From Mytilus californianus (lineage: Eukaryota > Mollusca > Bivalvia > Mytilida > Mytilidae): a stretch of 64,000 bases of DNA. Shown here in pieces: positions 10,256 through 22,817 of this stretch; position 1 is the stretch's first letter; each line of letters begins with the position of its first letter. The notes beneath the pieces are model-generated. The model worked only from the letters and a program-made list of their open reading frames with translations. It did not search any database and was not told the origin of the DNA. A program made the position numbers and the translations under genes. Where the stretch lies: assembly GCF_021869535.1 (NCBI RefSeq), contig NW_026262648.1, forward strand, positions 2,604,001 to 2,668,000, given 5' to 3'.

Positions 10256-10690
10256 GTCGTCGTGGCCGAGTGGTTAAGGCGATAGACCTATCACATTCCA
10301 ATGTAAAATTATCGATCGCATTTAGGTGTGTTCGACTTTTGAAAATATTTTAGAGTTGTCTCGCTTTCAATATATAACTTATATTGAATCTGTCCTGTTC
10401 AATTCATATACCCTTTTGATGAATGAATCACTATAAAATAAATTGGGACTAATATGCTATACCATTTTTAAAGTTTTTAACGTGTCTCATCTAGATGTAT
10501 TTTATTTTTTACTAATGTAGGAGGATAACTACTAACAACTCTGTATATAGAAAACTTCTCACCAATGAGGAATGTCTCATGGTAACAGTATGTAAATATG
10601 TAATAAAAATTTTATTAATGAAAAAAAAAAGGCGATAGACTAGAAATCTATTGGGGTCTCCCCGCACAGGTTCGAATCCTGTCGACGACG
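10256..10690 (+). pseudogene. tRNA-Ser (AGA) gene split by insertion, unit 5
   Basis: 5' part 10256-10287, insert 10288-10630, 3' part 10631-10690, with a four-T run downstream. With the TIR element 260 bp upstream, unit 5 carries two unrelated insertions. Confidence 0.96.
10288..10630 (+). mobile_element. Poly(A)-tailed retroinsert in tRNA-Ser, copy 3
   Basis: 343 bp with ten terminal A's and the same GGCGATAGAC duplication. It shares the A variant ('catggtaacag') with copy 2. Confidence 0.9.
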
Positions 10691-11209
10691 CAGACTTTTG
10701 ATGTCAACTTTTTGTAATAAATGACACACTGCTCATGTAGGAATCAAAGTTACCGGTAAGTTCACCATAGAAGATACTGTCCTGAAAACGACCAGTCACC
10801 TTTCGAAATGAATTGAGAACTTATATGACATATTTCATTCAGTTTAACTTTTGAGGAAGACCGCTAAGACAGCATAGAGGAAGCACTCACAATGTCAGGA
10901 TAAATCCTAATAAAGTCGTGAAGTTGAACGAAAATTTGGCAGTTAAAACTTTAAACTAAACAAAATCGTGAGCTTTCCTATCTTCCGCCTGAAATTTAAT
11001 TGTTATTGAAGGAAAACTAATAGATATGTAGCAAGACTATTTGATGTGGGGATCTTTGTGTTTCACTGACATGTAACTTGAACGAGAAACAGGATTCAAG
11101 AATTTCTCCCTTGCATCCACACAGTTTGAAATCAGTTTCTTTCAATTGACACAAACGTTGAATGTGAGACCTTCTTAATATTTCTAGAAAATTGCAGCAA
11201 AAATACATA

Positions 11210-11281
11210 TGACCCCGACGTGATTCGAACACGCAACCTTCTGATCTGGAGTCAGACGCGCTACCGTTGCGCCACGGAGTC
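11210..11281 (-). tRNA. tRNA-Trp-CCA: tRNA-Trp (CCA), unit 6
   Basis: Intact. The unit shares 'gttgaac', 'gactatt' and 'gtgtttt' flank variants with unit 3. Confidence 0.97.
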
Positions 11282-11677
11282 CTTCTTCCAACCAGATGGA
11301 ATTTTCAGTCTATAACGCTCAGGTTATTATCGATCTGTCTAAACTTGCACCCCTCCTTTCGGCTGTGAAATTAAAATCGTGTTTTCTGTGCTTTTAGCAA
11401 AAGTATACGATTCAAGACTAATGAATCTAATTTATAGACAAAATATACAAGAAAAACTTAAATATTAAAAATGTCGCCTCCGGCTACCATCCAAAATTGT
11501 TCGGCATTTAACTCTAGTTACAATATCTTACAGAGGCTTAGTTTCCTTATTCAGACTTGCCAATAAAGAATTAAGAACTTATAAGATTACTTCCGTATGA
11601 CGATGTGGCAATTACGACAGGTTGTTGCTGCACCTGGTATTAAGTATAAAGGAGTTAATTTTGGACGAATGTATCAA

Positions 11678-11759
11678 GTCGTCGTGGCCGAGTGGTTAAG
11701 GCGATAGACTAGAAATCTATTGGGGTCTCCCCGCACAGGTTCGAATCCTGTCGACGACG
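11678..11759 (+). tRNA. tRNA-Ser-AGA: tRNA-Ser (AGA), unit 6
   Basis: Intact. The unit has a private C-to-G change (aatGaatcta) in the inter-tRNA spacer. Confidence 0.97.
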
Positions 11760-12279
11760 CAGACTTTTTGATGTCAACTTTTTGTAATAAATGACACACT
11801 GCTCATGTAGGAATCAAAGTTACCGGTAAGTTCACCATAGAAGATACTGTCCTGAAAACGACCAGTCACCTTTCGAAATGAATTGAGAACTTATATGACA
11901 TATTTCATTCAGTTTAACTTTTGAGGAAGACCGCTAAGACAGCATAGAGGAAGCACTCTCAATGTCAGGATAAATCCTAATAAAGTCGTGAAGTTTAACG
12001 AAAATTTGGCAGTTAAAACTTTAAACTAAACAAAATCGTGAGCTTTCCTATCTTCCGCCTGAAATTTAATTGTTATTGAAGGAAAACTAATAGATATGTA
12101 GCAAGAATATTTGATGTGGGGATCTTTGTGTTTCACTGACATGTAACTTGAACGAGAAACAGGATTCAAGAATTTCTCCCTTGCATCCACACAGTTTGAA
12201 ATCAGTTTCTTTCAATTGACACAAACGTTGAATGTGAGACCTTCTTAATATTTCTAGAAAATTGCAGCAAAAATACATA

Positions 12280-12351
12280 TGACCCCGACGTGATTCGAAC
12301 ACGCAACCTTCTGATCTGGAGTCAGACGCGCTACCGTTGCGCCACGGAGTC
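12280..12351 (-). tRNA. tRNA-Trp-CCA: tRNA-Trp (CCA), unit 7
   Basis: Intact. The unit start carries a private A-to-T change (actcTcaatg); from here on the units look homogeneous. Confidence 0.97.
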
Positions 12352-12747
12352 CTTCTTCCAACCAGATGGAATTTTCAGTCTATAACGCTCAGGTTATTAT
12401 CGATCTGTCTAAACTTGCACCCCTCCTTTCGGCTGTGAAATTAAAATCGTTTTTTCTGTGCTTTTAGCAAAAGTATACGATTCAAGACTAATCAATCTAA
12501 TTTATAGACAAAATATACAAGAAAAACTTAAATATTAAAAATGTCGCCTCCGGCTACCATCCAAAATTGTTCGGCATTTAACTCTAGTTACAATATCTTA
12601 CAGAGGCTTAGTTTCCTTATTCAGACTTGCCAATAAAGAATTAAGAACTTATAAGATTACTTCCGTATGACGATGTGGCAATTACGACAGGTTGTTGCTG
12701 CACCTGGTATTAAGTATAAAGGAGTTAATTTTGGACGAATGTATCAA

Positions 12748-12829
12748 GTCGTCGTGGCCGAGTGGTTAAGGCGATAGACTAGAAATCTATTGGGGTCTCC
12801 CCGCACAGGTTCGAATCCTGTCGACGACG
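12748..12829 (+). tRNA. tRNA-Ser-AGA: tRNA-Ser (AGA), unit 7
   Basis: Intact, five-T terminator. Confidence 0.97.
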
Positions 12830-13349
12830 CAGACTTTTTGATGTCAACTTTTTGTAATAAATGACACACTGCTCATGTAGGAATCAAAGTTACCGGTAAG
12901 TTCACCATAGAAGATACTGTCCTGAAAACGACCAGTCACCTTTCGAAATGAATTGAGAACTTATATGACATATTTCATTCAGTTTAACTTTTGAGGAAGA
13001 CCGCTAAGACAGCATAGAGGAAGCACTCACAATGTCAGGATAAATCCTAATAAAGTCGTGAAGTTTAACGAAAATTTGGCAGTTAAAACTTTAAACTAAA
13101 CAAAATCGTGAGCTTTCCTATCTTCCGCCTGAAATTTAATTGTTATTGAAGGAAAACTAATAGATATGTAGCAAGAATATTTGATGTGGGGATCTTTGTG
13201 TTTCACTGACATGTAACTTGAACGAGAAACAGGATTCAAGAATTTCTCCCTTGCATCCACACAGTTTGAAATCAGTTTCTTTCAATTGACACAAACGTTG
13301 AATGTGAGACCTTCTTAATATTTCTAGAAAATTGCAGCAAAAATACATA

Positions 13350-13421
13350 TGACCCCGACGTGATTCGAACACGCAACCTTCTGATCTGGAGTCAGACGCG
13401 CTACCGTTGCGCCACGGAGTC
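13350..13421 (-). tRNA. tRNA-Trp-CCA: tRNA-Trp (CCA), unit 8
   Basis: Intact; first of the fully homogeneous units. Confidence 0.97.
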
Positions 13422-13817
13422 CTTCTTCCAACCAGATGGAATTTTCAGTCTATAACGCTCAGGTTATTATCGATCTGTCTAAACTTGCACCCCTCCTTTC
13501 GGCTGTGAAATTAAAATCGTTTTTTCTGTGCTTTTAGCAAAAGTATACGATTCAAGACTAATCAATCTAATTTATAGACAAAATATACAAGAAAAACTTA
13601 AATATTAAAAATGTCGCCTCCGGCTACCATCCAAAATTGTTCGGCATTTAACTCTAGTTACAATATCTTACAGAGGCTTAGTTTCCTTATTCAGACTTGC
13701 CAATAAAGAATTAAGAACTTATAAGATTACTTCCGTATGACGATGTGGCAATTACGACAGGTTGTTGCTGCACCTGGTATTAAGTATAAAGGAGTTAATT
13801 TTGGACGAATGTATCAA

Positions 13818-13899
13818 GTCGTCGTGGCCGAGTGGTTAAGGCGATAGACTAGAAATCTATTGGGGTCTCCCCGCACAGGTTCGAATCCTGTCGACGACG
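13818..13899 (+). tRNA. tRNA-Ser-AGA: tRNA-Ser (AGA), unit 8
   Basis: Intact. Confidence 0.97.
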
Positions 13900-14419
13900 C
13901 AGACTTTTTGATGTCAACTTTTTGTAATAAATGACACACTGCTCATGTAGGAATCAAAGTTACCGGTAAGTTCACCATAGAAGATACTGTCCTGAAAACG
14001 ACCAGTCACCTTTCGAAATGAATTGAGAACTTATATGACATATTTCATTCAGTTTAACTTTTGAGGAAGACCGCTAAGACAGCATAGAGGAAGCACTCAC
14101 AATGTCAGGATAAATCCTAATAAAGTCGTGAAGTTTAACGAAAATTTGGCAGTTAAAACTTTAAACTAAACAAAATCGTGAGCTTTCCTATCTTCCGCCT
14201 GAAATTTAATTGTTATTGAAGGAAAACTAATAGATATGTAGCAAGAATATTTGATGTGGGGATCTTTGTGTTTCACTGACATGTAACTTGAACGAGAAAC
14301 AGGATTCAAGAATTTCTCCCTTGCATCCACACAGTTTGAAATCAGTTTCTTTCAATTGACACAAACGTTGAATGTGAGACCTTCTTAATATTTCTAGAAA
14401 ATTGCAGCAAAAATACATA

Positions 14420-14491
14420 TGACCCCGACGTGATTCGAACACGCAACCTTCTGATCTGGAGTCAGACGCGCTACCGTTGCGCCACGGAGTC
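14420..14491 (-). tRNA. tRNA-Trp-CCA: tRNA-Trp (CCA), unit 9
   Basis: Intact. Confidence 0.97.
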
Positions 14492-14887
14492 CTTCTTCCA
14501 ACCAGATGGAATTTTCAGTCTATAACGCTCAGGTTATTATCGATCTGTCTAAACTTGCACCCCTCCTTTCGGCTGTGAAATTAAAATCGTTTTTTCTGTG
14601 CTTTTAGCAAAAGTATACGATTCAAGACTAATCAATCTAATTTATAGACAAAATATACAAGAAAAACTTAAATATTAAAAATGTCGCCTCCGGCTACCAT
14701 CCAAAATTGTTCGGCATTTAACTCTAGTTACAATATCTTACAGAGGCTTAGTTTCCTTATTCAGACTTGCCAATAAAGAATTAAGAACTTATAAGATTAC
14801 TTCCGTATGACGATGTGGCAATTACGACAGGTTGTTGCTGCACCTGGTATTAAGTATAAAGGAGTTAATTTTGGACGAATGTATCAA

Positions 14888-14969
14888 GTCGTCGTGGCCG
14901 AGTGGTTAAGGCGATAGACTAGAAATCTATTGGGGTCTCCCCGCACAGGTTCGAATCCTGTCGACGACG
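14888..14969 (+). tRNA. tRNA-Ser-AGA: tRNA-Ser (AGA), unit 9
   Basis: Intact. Confidence 0.97.
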
Positions 14970-15489
14970 CAGACTTTTTGATGTCAACTTTTTGTAATAA
15001 ATGACACACTGCTCATGTAGGAATCAAAGTTACCGGTAAGTTCACCATAGAAGATACTGTCCTGAAAACGACCAGTCACCTTTCGAAATGAATTGAGAAC
15101 TTATATGACATATTTCATTCAGTTTAACTTTTGAGGAAGACCGCTAAGACAGCATAGAGGAAGCACTCACAATGTCAGGATAAATCCTAATAAAGTCGTG
15201 AAGTTTAACGAAAATTTGGCAGTTAAAACTTTAAACTAAACAAAATCGTGAGCTTTCCTATCTTCCGCCTGAAATTTAATTGTTATTGAAGGAAAACTAA
15301 TAGATATGTAGCAAGAATATTTGATGTGGGGATCTTTGTGTTTCACTGACATGTAACTTGAACGAGAAACAGGATTCAAGAATTTCTCCCTTGCATCCAC
15401 ACAGTTTGAAATCAGTTTCTTTCAATTGACACAAACGTTGAATGTGAGACCTTCTTAATATTTCTAGAAAATTGCAGCAAAAATACATA

Positions 15490-15561
15490 TGACCCCGACG
15501 TGATTCGAACACGCAACCTTCTGATCTGGAGTCAGACGCGCTACCGTTGCGCCACGGAGTC
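15490..15561 (-). tRNA. tRNA-Trp-CCA: tRNA-Trp (CCA), unit 10
   Basis: Intact. Confidence 0.97.
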
Positions 15562-15957
15562 CTTCTTCCAACCAGATGGAATTTTCAGTCTATAACGCTC
15601 AGGTTATTATCGATCTGTCTAAACTTGCACCCCTCCTTTCGGCTGTGAAATTAAAATCGTTTTTTCTGTGCTTTTAGCAAAAGTATACGATTCAAGACTA
15701 ATCAATCTAATTTATAGACAAAATATACAAGAAAAACTTAAATATTAAAAATGTCGCCTCCGGCTACCATCCAAAATTGTTCGGCATTTAACTCTAGTTA
15801 CAATATCTTACAGAGGCTTAGTTTCCTTATTCAGACTTGCCAATAAAGAATTAAGAACTTATAAGATTACTTCCGTATGACGATGTGGCAATTACGACAG
15901 GTTGTTGCTGCACCTGGTATTAAGTATAAAGGAGTTAATTTTGGACGAATGTATCAA

Positions 15958-16039
15958 GTCGTCGTGGCCGAGTGGTTAAGGCGATAGACTAGAAATCTAT
16001 TGGGGTCTCCCCGCACAGGTTCGAATCCTGTCGACGACG
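15958..16039 (+). tRNA. tRNA-Ser-AGA: tRNA-Ser (AGA), unit 10
   Basis: Intact. Confidence 0.97.
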
Positions 16040-16559
16040 CAGACTTTTTGATGTCAACTTTTTGTAATAAATGACACACTGCTCATGTAGGAATCAAAGT
16101 TACCGGTAAGTTCACCATAGAAGATACTGTCCTGAAAACGACCAGTCACCTTTCGAAATGAATTGAGAACTTATATGACATATTTCATTCAGTTTAACTT
16201 TTGAGGAAGACCGCTAAGACAGCATAGAGGAAGCACTCACAATGTCAGGATAAATCCTAATAAAGTCGTGAAGTTTAACGAAAATTTGGCAGTTAAAACT
16301 TTAAACTAAACAAAATCGTGAGCTTTCCTATCTTCCGCCTGAAATTTAATTGTTATTGAAGGAAAACTAATAGATATGTAGCAAGAATATTTGATGTGGG
16401 GATCTTTGTGTTTCACTGACATGTAACTTGAACGAGAAACAGGATTCAAGAATTTCTCCCTTGCATCCACACAGTTTGAAATCAGTTTCTTTCAATTGAC
16501 ACAAACGTTGAATGTGAGACCTTCTTAATATTTCTAGAAAATTGCAGCAAAAATACATA

Positions 16560-16631
16560 TGACCCCGACGTGATTCGAACACGCAACCTTCTGATCTGGA
16601 GTCAGACGCGCTACCGTTGCGCCACGGAGTC
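16560..16631 (-). tRNA. tRNA-Trp-CCA: tRNA-Trp (CCA), unit 11
   Basis: Intact. Confidence 0.97.
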
Positions 16632-17027
16632 CTTCTTCCAACCAGATGGAATTTTCAGTCTATAACGCTCAGGTTATTATCGATCTGTCTAAACTTGCAC
16701 CCCTCCTTTCGGCTGTGAAATTAAAATCGTTTTTTCTGTGCTTTTAGCAAAAGTATACGATTCAAGACTAATCAATCTAATTTATAGACAAAATATACAA
16801 GAAAAACTTAAATATTAAAAATGTCGCCTCCGGCTACCATCCAAAATTGTTCGGCATTTAACTCTAGTTACAATATCTTACAGAGGCTTAGTTTCCTTAT
16901 TCAGACTTGCCAATAAAGAATTAAGAACTTATAAGATTACTTCCGTATGACGATGTGGCAATTACGACAGGTTGTTGCTGCACCTGGTATTAAGTATAAA
17001 GGAGTTAATTTTGGACGAATGTATCAA

Positions 17028-17109
17028 GTCGTCGTGGCCGAGTGGTTAAGGCGATAGACTAGAAATCTATTGGGGTCTCCCCGCACAGGTTCGAATCCTG
17101 TCGACGACG
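17028..17109 (+). tRNA. tRNA-Ser-AGA: tRNA-Ser (AGA), unit 11
   Basis: Intact. Confidence 0.97.
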
Positions 17110-17629
17110 CAGACTTTTTGATGTCAACTTTTTGTAATAAATGACACACTGCTCATGTAGGAATCAAAGTTACCGGTAAGTTCACCATAGAAGATACTGT
17201 CCTGAAAACGACCAGTCACCTTTCGAAATGAATTGAGAACTTATATGACATATTTCATTCAGTTTAACTTTTGAGGAAGACCGCTAAGACAGCATAGAGG
17301 AAGCACTCACAATGTCAGGATAAATCCTAATAAAGTCGTGAAGTTTAACGAAAATTTGGCAGTTAAAACTTTAAACTAAACAAAATCGTGAGCTTTCCTA
17401 TCTTCCGCCTGAAATTTAATTGTTATTGAAGGAAAACTAATAGATATGTAGCAAGAATATTTGATGTGGGGATCTTTGTGTTTCACTGACATGTAACTTG
17501 AACGAGAAACAGGATTCAAGAATTTCTCCCTTGCATCCACACAGTTTGAAATCAGTTTCTTTCAATTGACACAAACGTTGAATGTGAGACCTTCTTAATA
17601 TTTCTAGAAAATTGCAGCAAAAATACATA

Positions 17630-17701
17630 TGACCCCGACGTGATTCGAACACGCAACCTTCTGATCTGGAGTCAGACGCGCTACCGTTGCGCCACGGAGT
17701 C
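17630..17701 (-). tRNA. tRNA-Trp-CCA: tRNA-Trp (CCA), unit 12
   Basis: Intact. Confidence 0.97.
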
Positions 17702-18097
17702 CTTCTTCCAACCAGATGGAATTTTCAGTCTATAACGCTCAGGTTATTATCGATCTGTCTAAACTTGCACCCCTCCTTTCGGCTGTGAAATTAAAATCGT
17801 TTTTTCTGTGCTTTTAGCAAAAGTATACGATTCAAGACTAATCAATCTAATTTATAGACAAAATATACAAGAAAAACTTAAATATTAAAAATGTCGCCTC
17901 CGGCTACCATCCAAAATTGTTCGGCATTTAACTCTAGTTACAATATCTTACAGAGGCTTAGTTTCCTTATTCAGACTTGCCAATAAAGAATTAAGAACTT
18001 ATAAGATTACTTCCGTATGACGATGTGGCAATTACGACAGGTTGTTGCTGCACCTGGTATTAAGTATAAAGGAGTTAATTTTGGACGAATGTATCAA

Positions 18098-18179
18098 GTC
18101 GTCGTGGCCGAGTGGTTAAGGCGATAGACTAGAAATCTATTGGGGTCTCCCCGCACAGGTTCGAATCCTGTCGACGACG
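18098..18179 (+). tRNA. tRNA-Ser-AGA: tRNA-Ser (AGA), unit 12
   Basis: Intact. Confidence 0.97.
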
Positions 18180-18699
18180 CAGACTTTTTGATGTCAACTT
18201 TTTGTAATAAATGACACACTGCTCATGTAGGAATCAAAGTTACCGGTAAGTTCACCATAGAAGATACTGTCCTGAAAACGACCAGTCACCTTTCGAAATG
18301 AATTGAGAACTTATATGACATATTTCATTCAGTTTAACTTTTGAGGAAGACCGCTAAGACAGCATAGAGGAAGCACTCACAATGTCAGGATAAATCCTAA
18401 TAAAGTCGTGAAGTTTAACGAAAATTTGGCAGTTAAAACTTTAAACTAAACAAAATCGTGAGCTTTCCTATCTTCCGCCTGAAATTTAATTGTTATTGAA
18501 GGAAAACTAATAGATATGTAGCAAGAATATTTGATGTGGGGATCTTTGTGTTTCACTGACATGTAACTTGAACGAGAAACAGGATTCAAGAATTTCTCCC
18601 TTGCATCCACACAGTTTGAAATCAGTTTCTTTCAATTGACACAAACGTTGAATGTGAGACCTTCTTAATATTTCTAGAAAATTGCAGCAAAAATACATA

Positions 18700-18771
18700 T
18701 GACCCCGACGTGATTCGAACACGCAACCTTCTGATCTGGAGTCAGACGCGCTACCGTTGCGCCACGGAGTC
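18700..18771 (-). tRNA. tRNA-Trp-CCA: tRNA-Trp (CCA), unit 13
   Basis: Intact. Confidence 0.97.
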
Positions 18772-19167
18772 CTTCTTCCAACCAGATGGAATTTTCAGTC
18801 TATAACGCTCAGGTTATTATCGATCTGTCTAAACTTGCACCCCTCCTTTCGGCTGTGAAATTAAAATCGTTTTTTCTGTGCTTTTAGCAAAAGTATACGA
18901 TTCAAGACTAATCAATCTAATTTATAGACAAAATATACAAGAAAAACTTAAATATTAAAAATGTCGCCTCCGGCTACCATCCAAAATTGTTCGGCATTTA
19001 ACTCTAGTTACAATATCTTACAGAGGCTTAGTTTCCTTATTCAGACTTGCCAATAAAGAATTAAGAACTTATAAGATTACTTCCGTATGACGATGTGGCA
19101 ATTACGACAGGTTGTTGCTGCACCTGGTATTAAGTATAAAGGAGTTAATTTTGGACGAATGTATCAA

Positions 19168-19249
19168 GTCGTCGTGGCCGAGTGGTTAAGGCGATAGACT
19201 AGAAATCTATTGGGGTCTCCCCGCACAGGTTCGAATCCTGTCGACGACG
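19168..19249 (+). tRNA. tRNA-Ser-AGA: tRNA-Ser (AGA), unit 13
   Basis: Intact. Confidence 0.97.
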
Positions 19250-19769
19250 CAGACTTTTTGATGTCAACTTTTTGTAATAAATGACACACTGCTCATGTAG
19301 GAATCAAAGTTACCGGTAAGTTCACCATAGAAGATACTGTCCTGAAAACGACCAGTCACCTTTCGAAATGAATTGAGAACTTATATGACATATTTCATTC
19401 AGTTTAACTTTTGAGGAAGACCGCTAAGACAGCATAGAGGAAGCACTCACAATGTCAGGATAAATCCTAATAAAGTCGTGAAGTTTAACGAAAATTTGGC
19501 AGTTAAAACTTTAAACTAAACAAAATCGTGAGCTTTCCTATCTTCCGCCTGAAATTTAATTGTTATTGAAGGAAAACTAATAGATATGTAGCAAGAATAT
19601 TTGATGTGGGGATCTTTGTGTTTCACTGACATGTAACTTGAACGAGAAACAGGATTCAAGAATTTCTCCCTTGCATCCACACAGTTTGAAATCAGTTTCT
19701 TTCAATTGACACAAACGTTGAATGTGAGACCTTCTTAATATTTCTAGAAAATTGCAGCAAAAATACATA

Positions 19770-19841
19770 TGACCCCGACGTGATTCGAACACGCAACCTT
19801 CTGATCTGGAGTCAGACGCGCTACCGTTGCGCCACGGAGTC
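19770..19841 (-). tRNA. tRNA-Trp-CCA: tRNA-Trp (CCA), unit 14
   Basis: Intact. Confidence 0.97.
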
Positions 19842-20237
19842 CTTCTTCCAACCAGATGGAATTTTCAGTCTATAACGCTCAGGTTATTATCGATCTGTCT
19901 AAACTTGCACCCCTCCTTTCGGCTGTGAAATTAAAATCGTTTTTTCTGTGCTTTTAGCAAAAGTATACGATTCAAGACTAATCAATCTAATTTATAGACA
20001 AAATATACAAGAAAAACTTAAATATTAAAAATGTCGCCTCCGGCTACCATCCAAAATTGTTCGGCATTTAACTCTAGTTACAATATCTTACAGAGGCTTA
20101 GTTTCCTTATTCAGACTTGCCAATAAAGAATTAAGAACTTATAAGATTACTTCCGTATGACGATGTGGCAATTACGACAGGTTGTTGCTGCACCTGGTAT
20201 TAAGTATAAAGGAGTTAATTTTGGACGAATGTATCAA

Positions 20238-20319
20238 GTCGTCGTGGCCGAGTGGTTAAGGCGATAGACTAGAAATCTATTGGGGTCTCCCCGCACAGGT
20301 TCGAATCCTGTCGACGACG
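20238..20319 (+). tRNA. tRNA-Ser-AGA: tRNA-Ser (AGA), unit 14
   Basis: Intact. Confidence 0.97.
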
Positions 20320-20839
20320 CAGACTTTTTGATGTCAACTTTTTGTAATAAATGACACACTGCTCATGTAGGAATCAAAGTTACCGGTAAGTTCACCATAG
20401 AAGATACTGTCCTGAAAACGACCAGTCACCTTTCGAAATGAATTGAGAACTTATATGACATATTTCATTCAGTTTAACTTTTGAGGAAGACCGCTAAGAC
20501 AGCATAGAGGAAGCACTCACAATGTCAGGATAAATCCTAATAAAGTCGTGAAGTTTAACGAAAATTTGGCAGTTAAAACTTTAAACTAAACAAAATCGTG
20601 AGCTTTCCTATCTTCCGCCTGAAATTTAATTGTTATTGAAGGAAAACTAATAGATATGTAGCAAGAATATTTGATGTGGGGATCTTTGTGTTTCACTGAC
20701 ATGTAACTTGAACGAGAAACAGGATTCAAGAATTTCTCCCTTGCATCCACACAGTTTGAAATCAGTTTCTTTCAATTGACACAAACGTTGAATGTGAGAC
20801 CTTCTTAATATTTCTAGAAAATTGCAGCAAAAATACATA

Positions 20840-20911
20840 TGACCCCGACGTGATTCGAACACGCAACCTTCTGATCTGGAGTCAGACGCGCTACCGTTGC
20901 GCCACGGAGTC
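20840..20911 (-). tRNA. tRNA-Trp-CCA: tRNA-Trp (CCA), unit 15
   Basis: Intact. Confidence 0.97.
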
Positions 20912-21307
20912 CTTCTTCCAACCAGATGGAATTTTCAGTCTATAACGCTCAGGTTATTATCGATCTGTCTAAACTTGCACCCCTCCTTTCGGCTGTGAAA
21001 TTAAAATCGTTTTTTCTGTGCTTTTAGCAAAAGTATACGATTCAAGACTAATCAATCTAATTTATAGACAAAATATACAAGAAAAACTTAAATATTAAAA
21101 ATGTCGCCTCCGGCTACCATCCAAAATTGTTCGGCATTTAACTCTAGTTACAATATCTTACAGAGGCTTAGTTTCCTTATTCAGACTTGCCAATAAAGAA
21201 TTAAGAACTTATAAGATTACTTCCGTATGACGATGTGGCAATTACGACAGGTTGTTGCTGCACCTGGTATTAAGTATAAAGGAGTTAATTTTGGACGAAT
21301 GTATCAA

Positions 21308-21389
21308 GTCGTCGTGGCCGAGTGGTTAAGGCGATAGACTAGAAATCTATTGGGGTCTCCCCGCACAGGTTCGAATCCTGTCGACGACG
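21308..21389 (+). tRNA. tRNA-Ser-AGA: tRNA-Ser (AGA), unit 15
   Basis: Intact. Confidence 0.97.
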
Positions 21390-21909
21390 CAGACTTTTTG
21401 ATGTCAACTTTTTGTAATAAATGACACACTGCTCATGTAGGAATCAAAGTTACCGGTAAGTTCACCATAGAAGATACTGTCCTGAAAACGACCAGTCACC
21501 TTTCGAAATGAATTGAGAACTTATATGACATATTTCATTCAGTTTAACTTTTGAGGAAGACCGCTAAGACAGCATAGAGGAAGCACTCACAATGTCAGGA
21601 TAAATCCTAATAAAGTCGTGAAGTTTAACGAAAATTTGGCAGTTAAAACTTTAAACTAAACAAAATCGTGAGCTTTCCTATCTTCCGCCTGAAATTTAAT
21701 TGTTATTGAAGGAAAACTAATAGATATGTAGCAAGAATATTTGATGTGGGGATCTTTGTGTTTCACTGACATGTAACTTGAACGAGAAACAGGATTCAAG
21801 AATTTCTCCCTTGCATCCACACAGTTTGAAATCAGTTTCTTTCAATTGACACAAACGTTGAATGTGAGACCTTCTTAATATTTCTAGAAAATTGCAGCAA
21901 AAATACATA

Positions 21910-21981
21910 TGACCCCGACGTGATTCGAACACGCAACCTTCTGATCTGGAGTCAGACGCGCTACCGTTGCGCCACGGAGTC
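21910..21981 (-). tRNA. tRNA-Trp-CCA: tRNA-Trp (CCA), unit 16
   Basis: Intact; last tRNA-Trp of the array. Confidence 0.97.
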
Positions 21982-22377
21982 CTTCTTCCAACCAGATGGA
22001 ATTTTCAGTCTATAACGCTCAGGTTATTATCGATCTGTCTAAACTTGCACCCCTCCTTTCGGCTGTGAAATTAAAATCGTTTTTTCTGTGCTTTTAGCAA
22101 AAGTATACGATTCAAGACTAATCAATCTAATTTATAGACAAAATATACAAGAAAAACTTAAATATTAAAAATGTCGCCTCCGGCTACCATCCAAAATTGT
22201 TCGGCATTTAACTCTAGTTACAATATCTTACAGAGGCTTAGTTTCCTTATTCAGACTTGCCAATAAAGAATTAAGAACTTATAAGATTACTTCCGTATGA
22301 CGATGTGGCAATTACGACAGGTTGTTGCTGCACCTGGTATTAAGTATAAAGGAGTTAATTTTGGACGAATGTATCAA

Positions 22378-22459
22378 GTCGTCGTGGCCGAGTGGTTAAG
22401 GCGATAGACTAGAAATCTATTGGGGTCTCCCCGCACAGGTTCGAATCCTGTCGACGACG
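22378..22459 (+). tRNA. tRNA-Ser-AGA: tRNA-Ser (AGA), unit 16
   Basis: Intact; last tRNA of the array, 358 bp before the array edge. Confidence 0.97.
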
Positions 22460-22817
22460 CAGACTTTTTGATGTCAACTTTTTGTAATAAATGACACACT
22501 GCTCATGTAGGAATCAAAGTTACCGGTAAGTTCACCATAGAAGATACTGTCCTGAAAACGACCAGTCACCTTTCGAAATGAATTGAGAACTTATATGACA
22601 TATTTCATTCAGTTTAACTTTTGAGGAAGACCGCTAAGACAGCATAGAGGAAGCACTCACAATGTCAGGATAAATCCTAATAAAGTCGTGAAGTTTAACG
22701 AAAATTTGGCAGTTAAAACTTTAAACTAAACAAAATCGTGAGCTTTCCTATCTTCCGCCTGAAATTTAATTGTTATTGAAGGAAAACTAATAGATATGTA
22801 GCAAGAATATTTGATGT

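Larger units (their letters stand above)
1..22817. repeat. Tandem array of a 1,070-bp tRNA-Trp / tRNA-Ser unit
   Basis: Sixteen head-to-tail units plus a partial seventeenth. Unit starts are 1, 1071, 2477, 3547, 4968, 10886, 11956 and then every 1,070 bp to 22656. Each unit has tRNA-Trp(CCA) on the minus strand and tRNA-Ser(AGA) on the plus strand, about 396 bp apart and divergent. Units 1, 3 and 6-16 are 1,070 bp. Unit 2 is 1,406 bp, unit 4 is 1,421 bp and unit 5 is 5,918 bp because of insertions. Units 7-16 look almost identical by eye, while units 1-6 carry point differences. The array runs off the left edge and stops abruptly at 22,817, within the region 3' of where the next tRNA-Trp would lie. 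The repeated 71-residue open frame beside each tRNA-Trp is incidental. Confidence 0.97.

Noticed and set aside
1..22817. CRISPR or rDNA-like array
   Set aside because: Unit length (1,070 bp), tRNA content and eukaryotic context exclude both.
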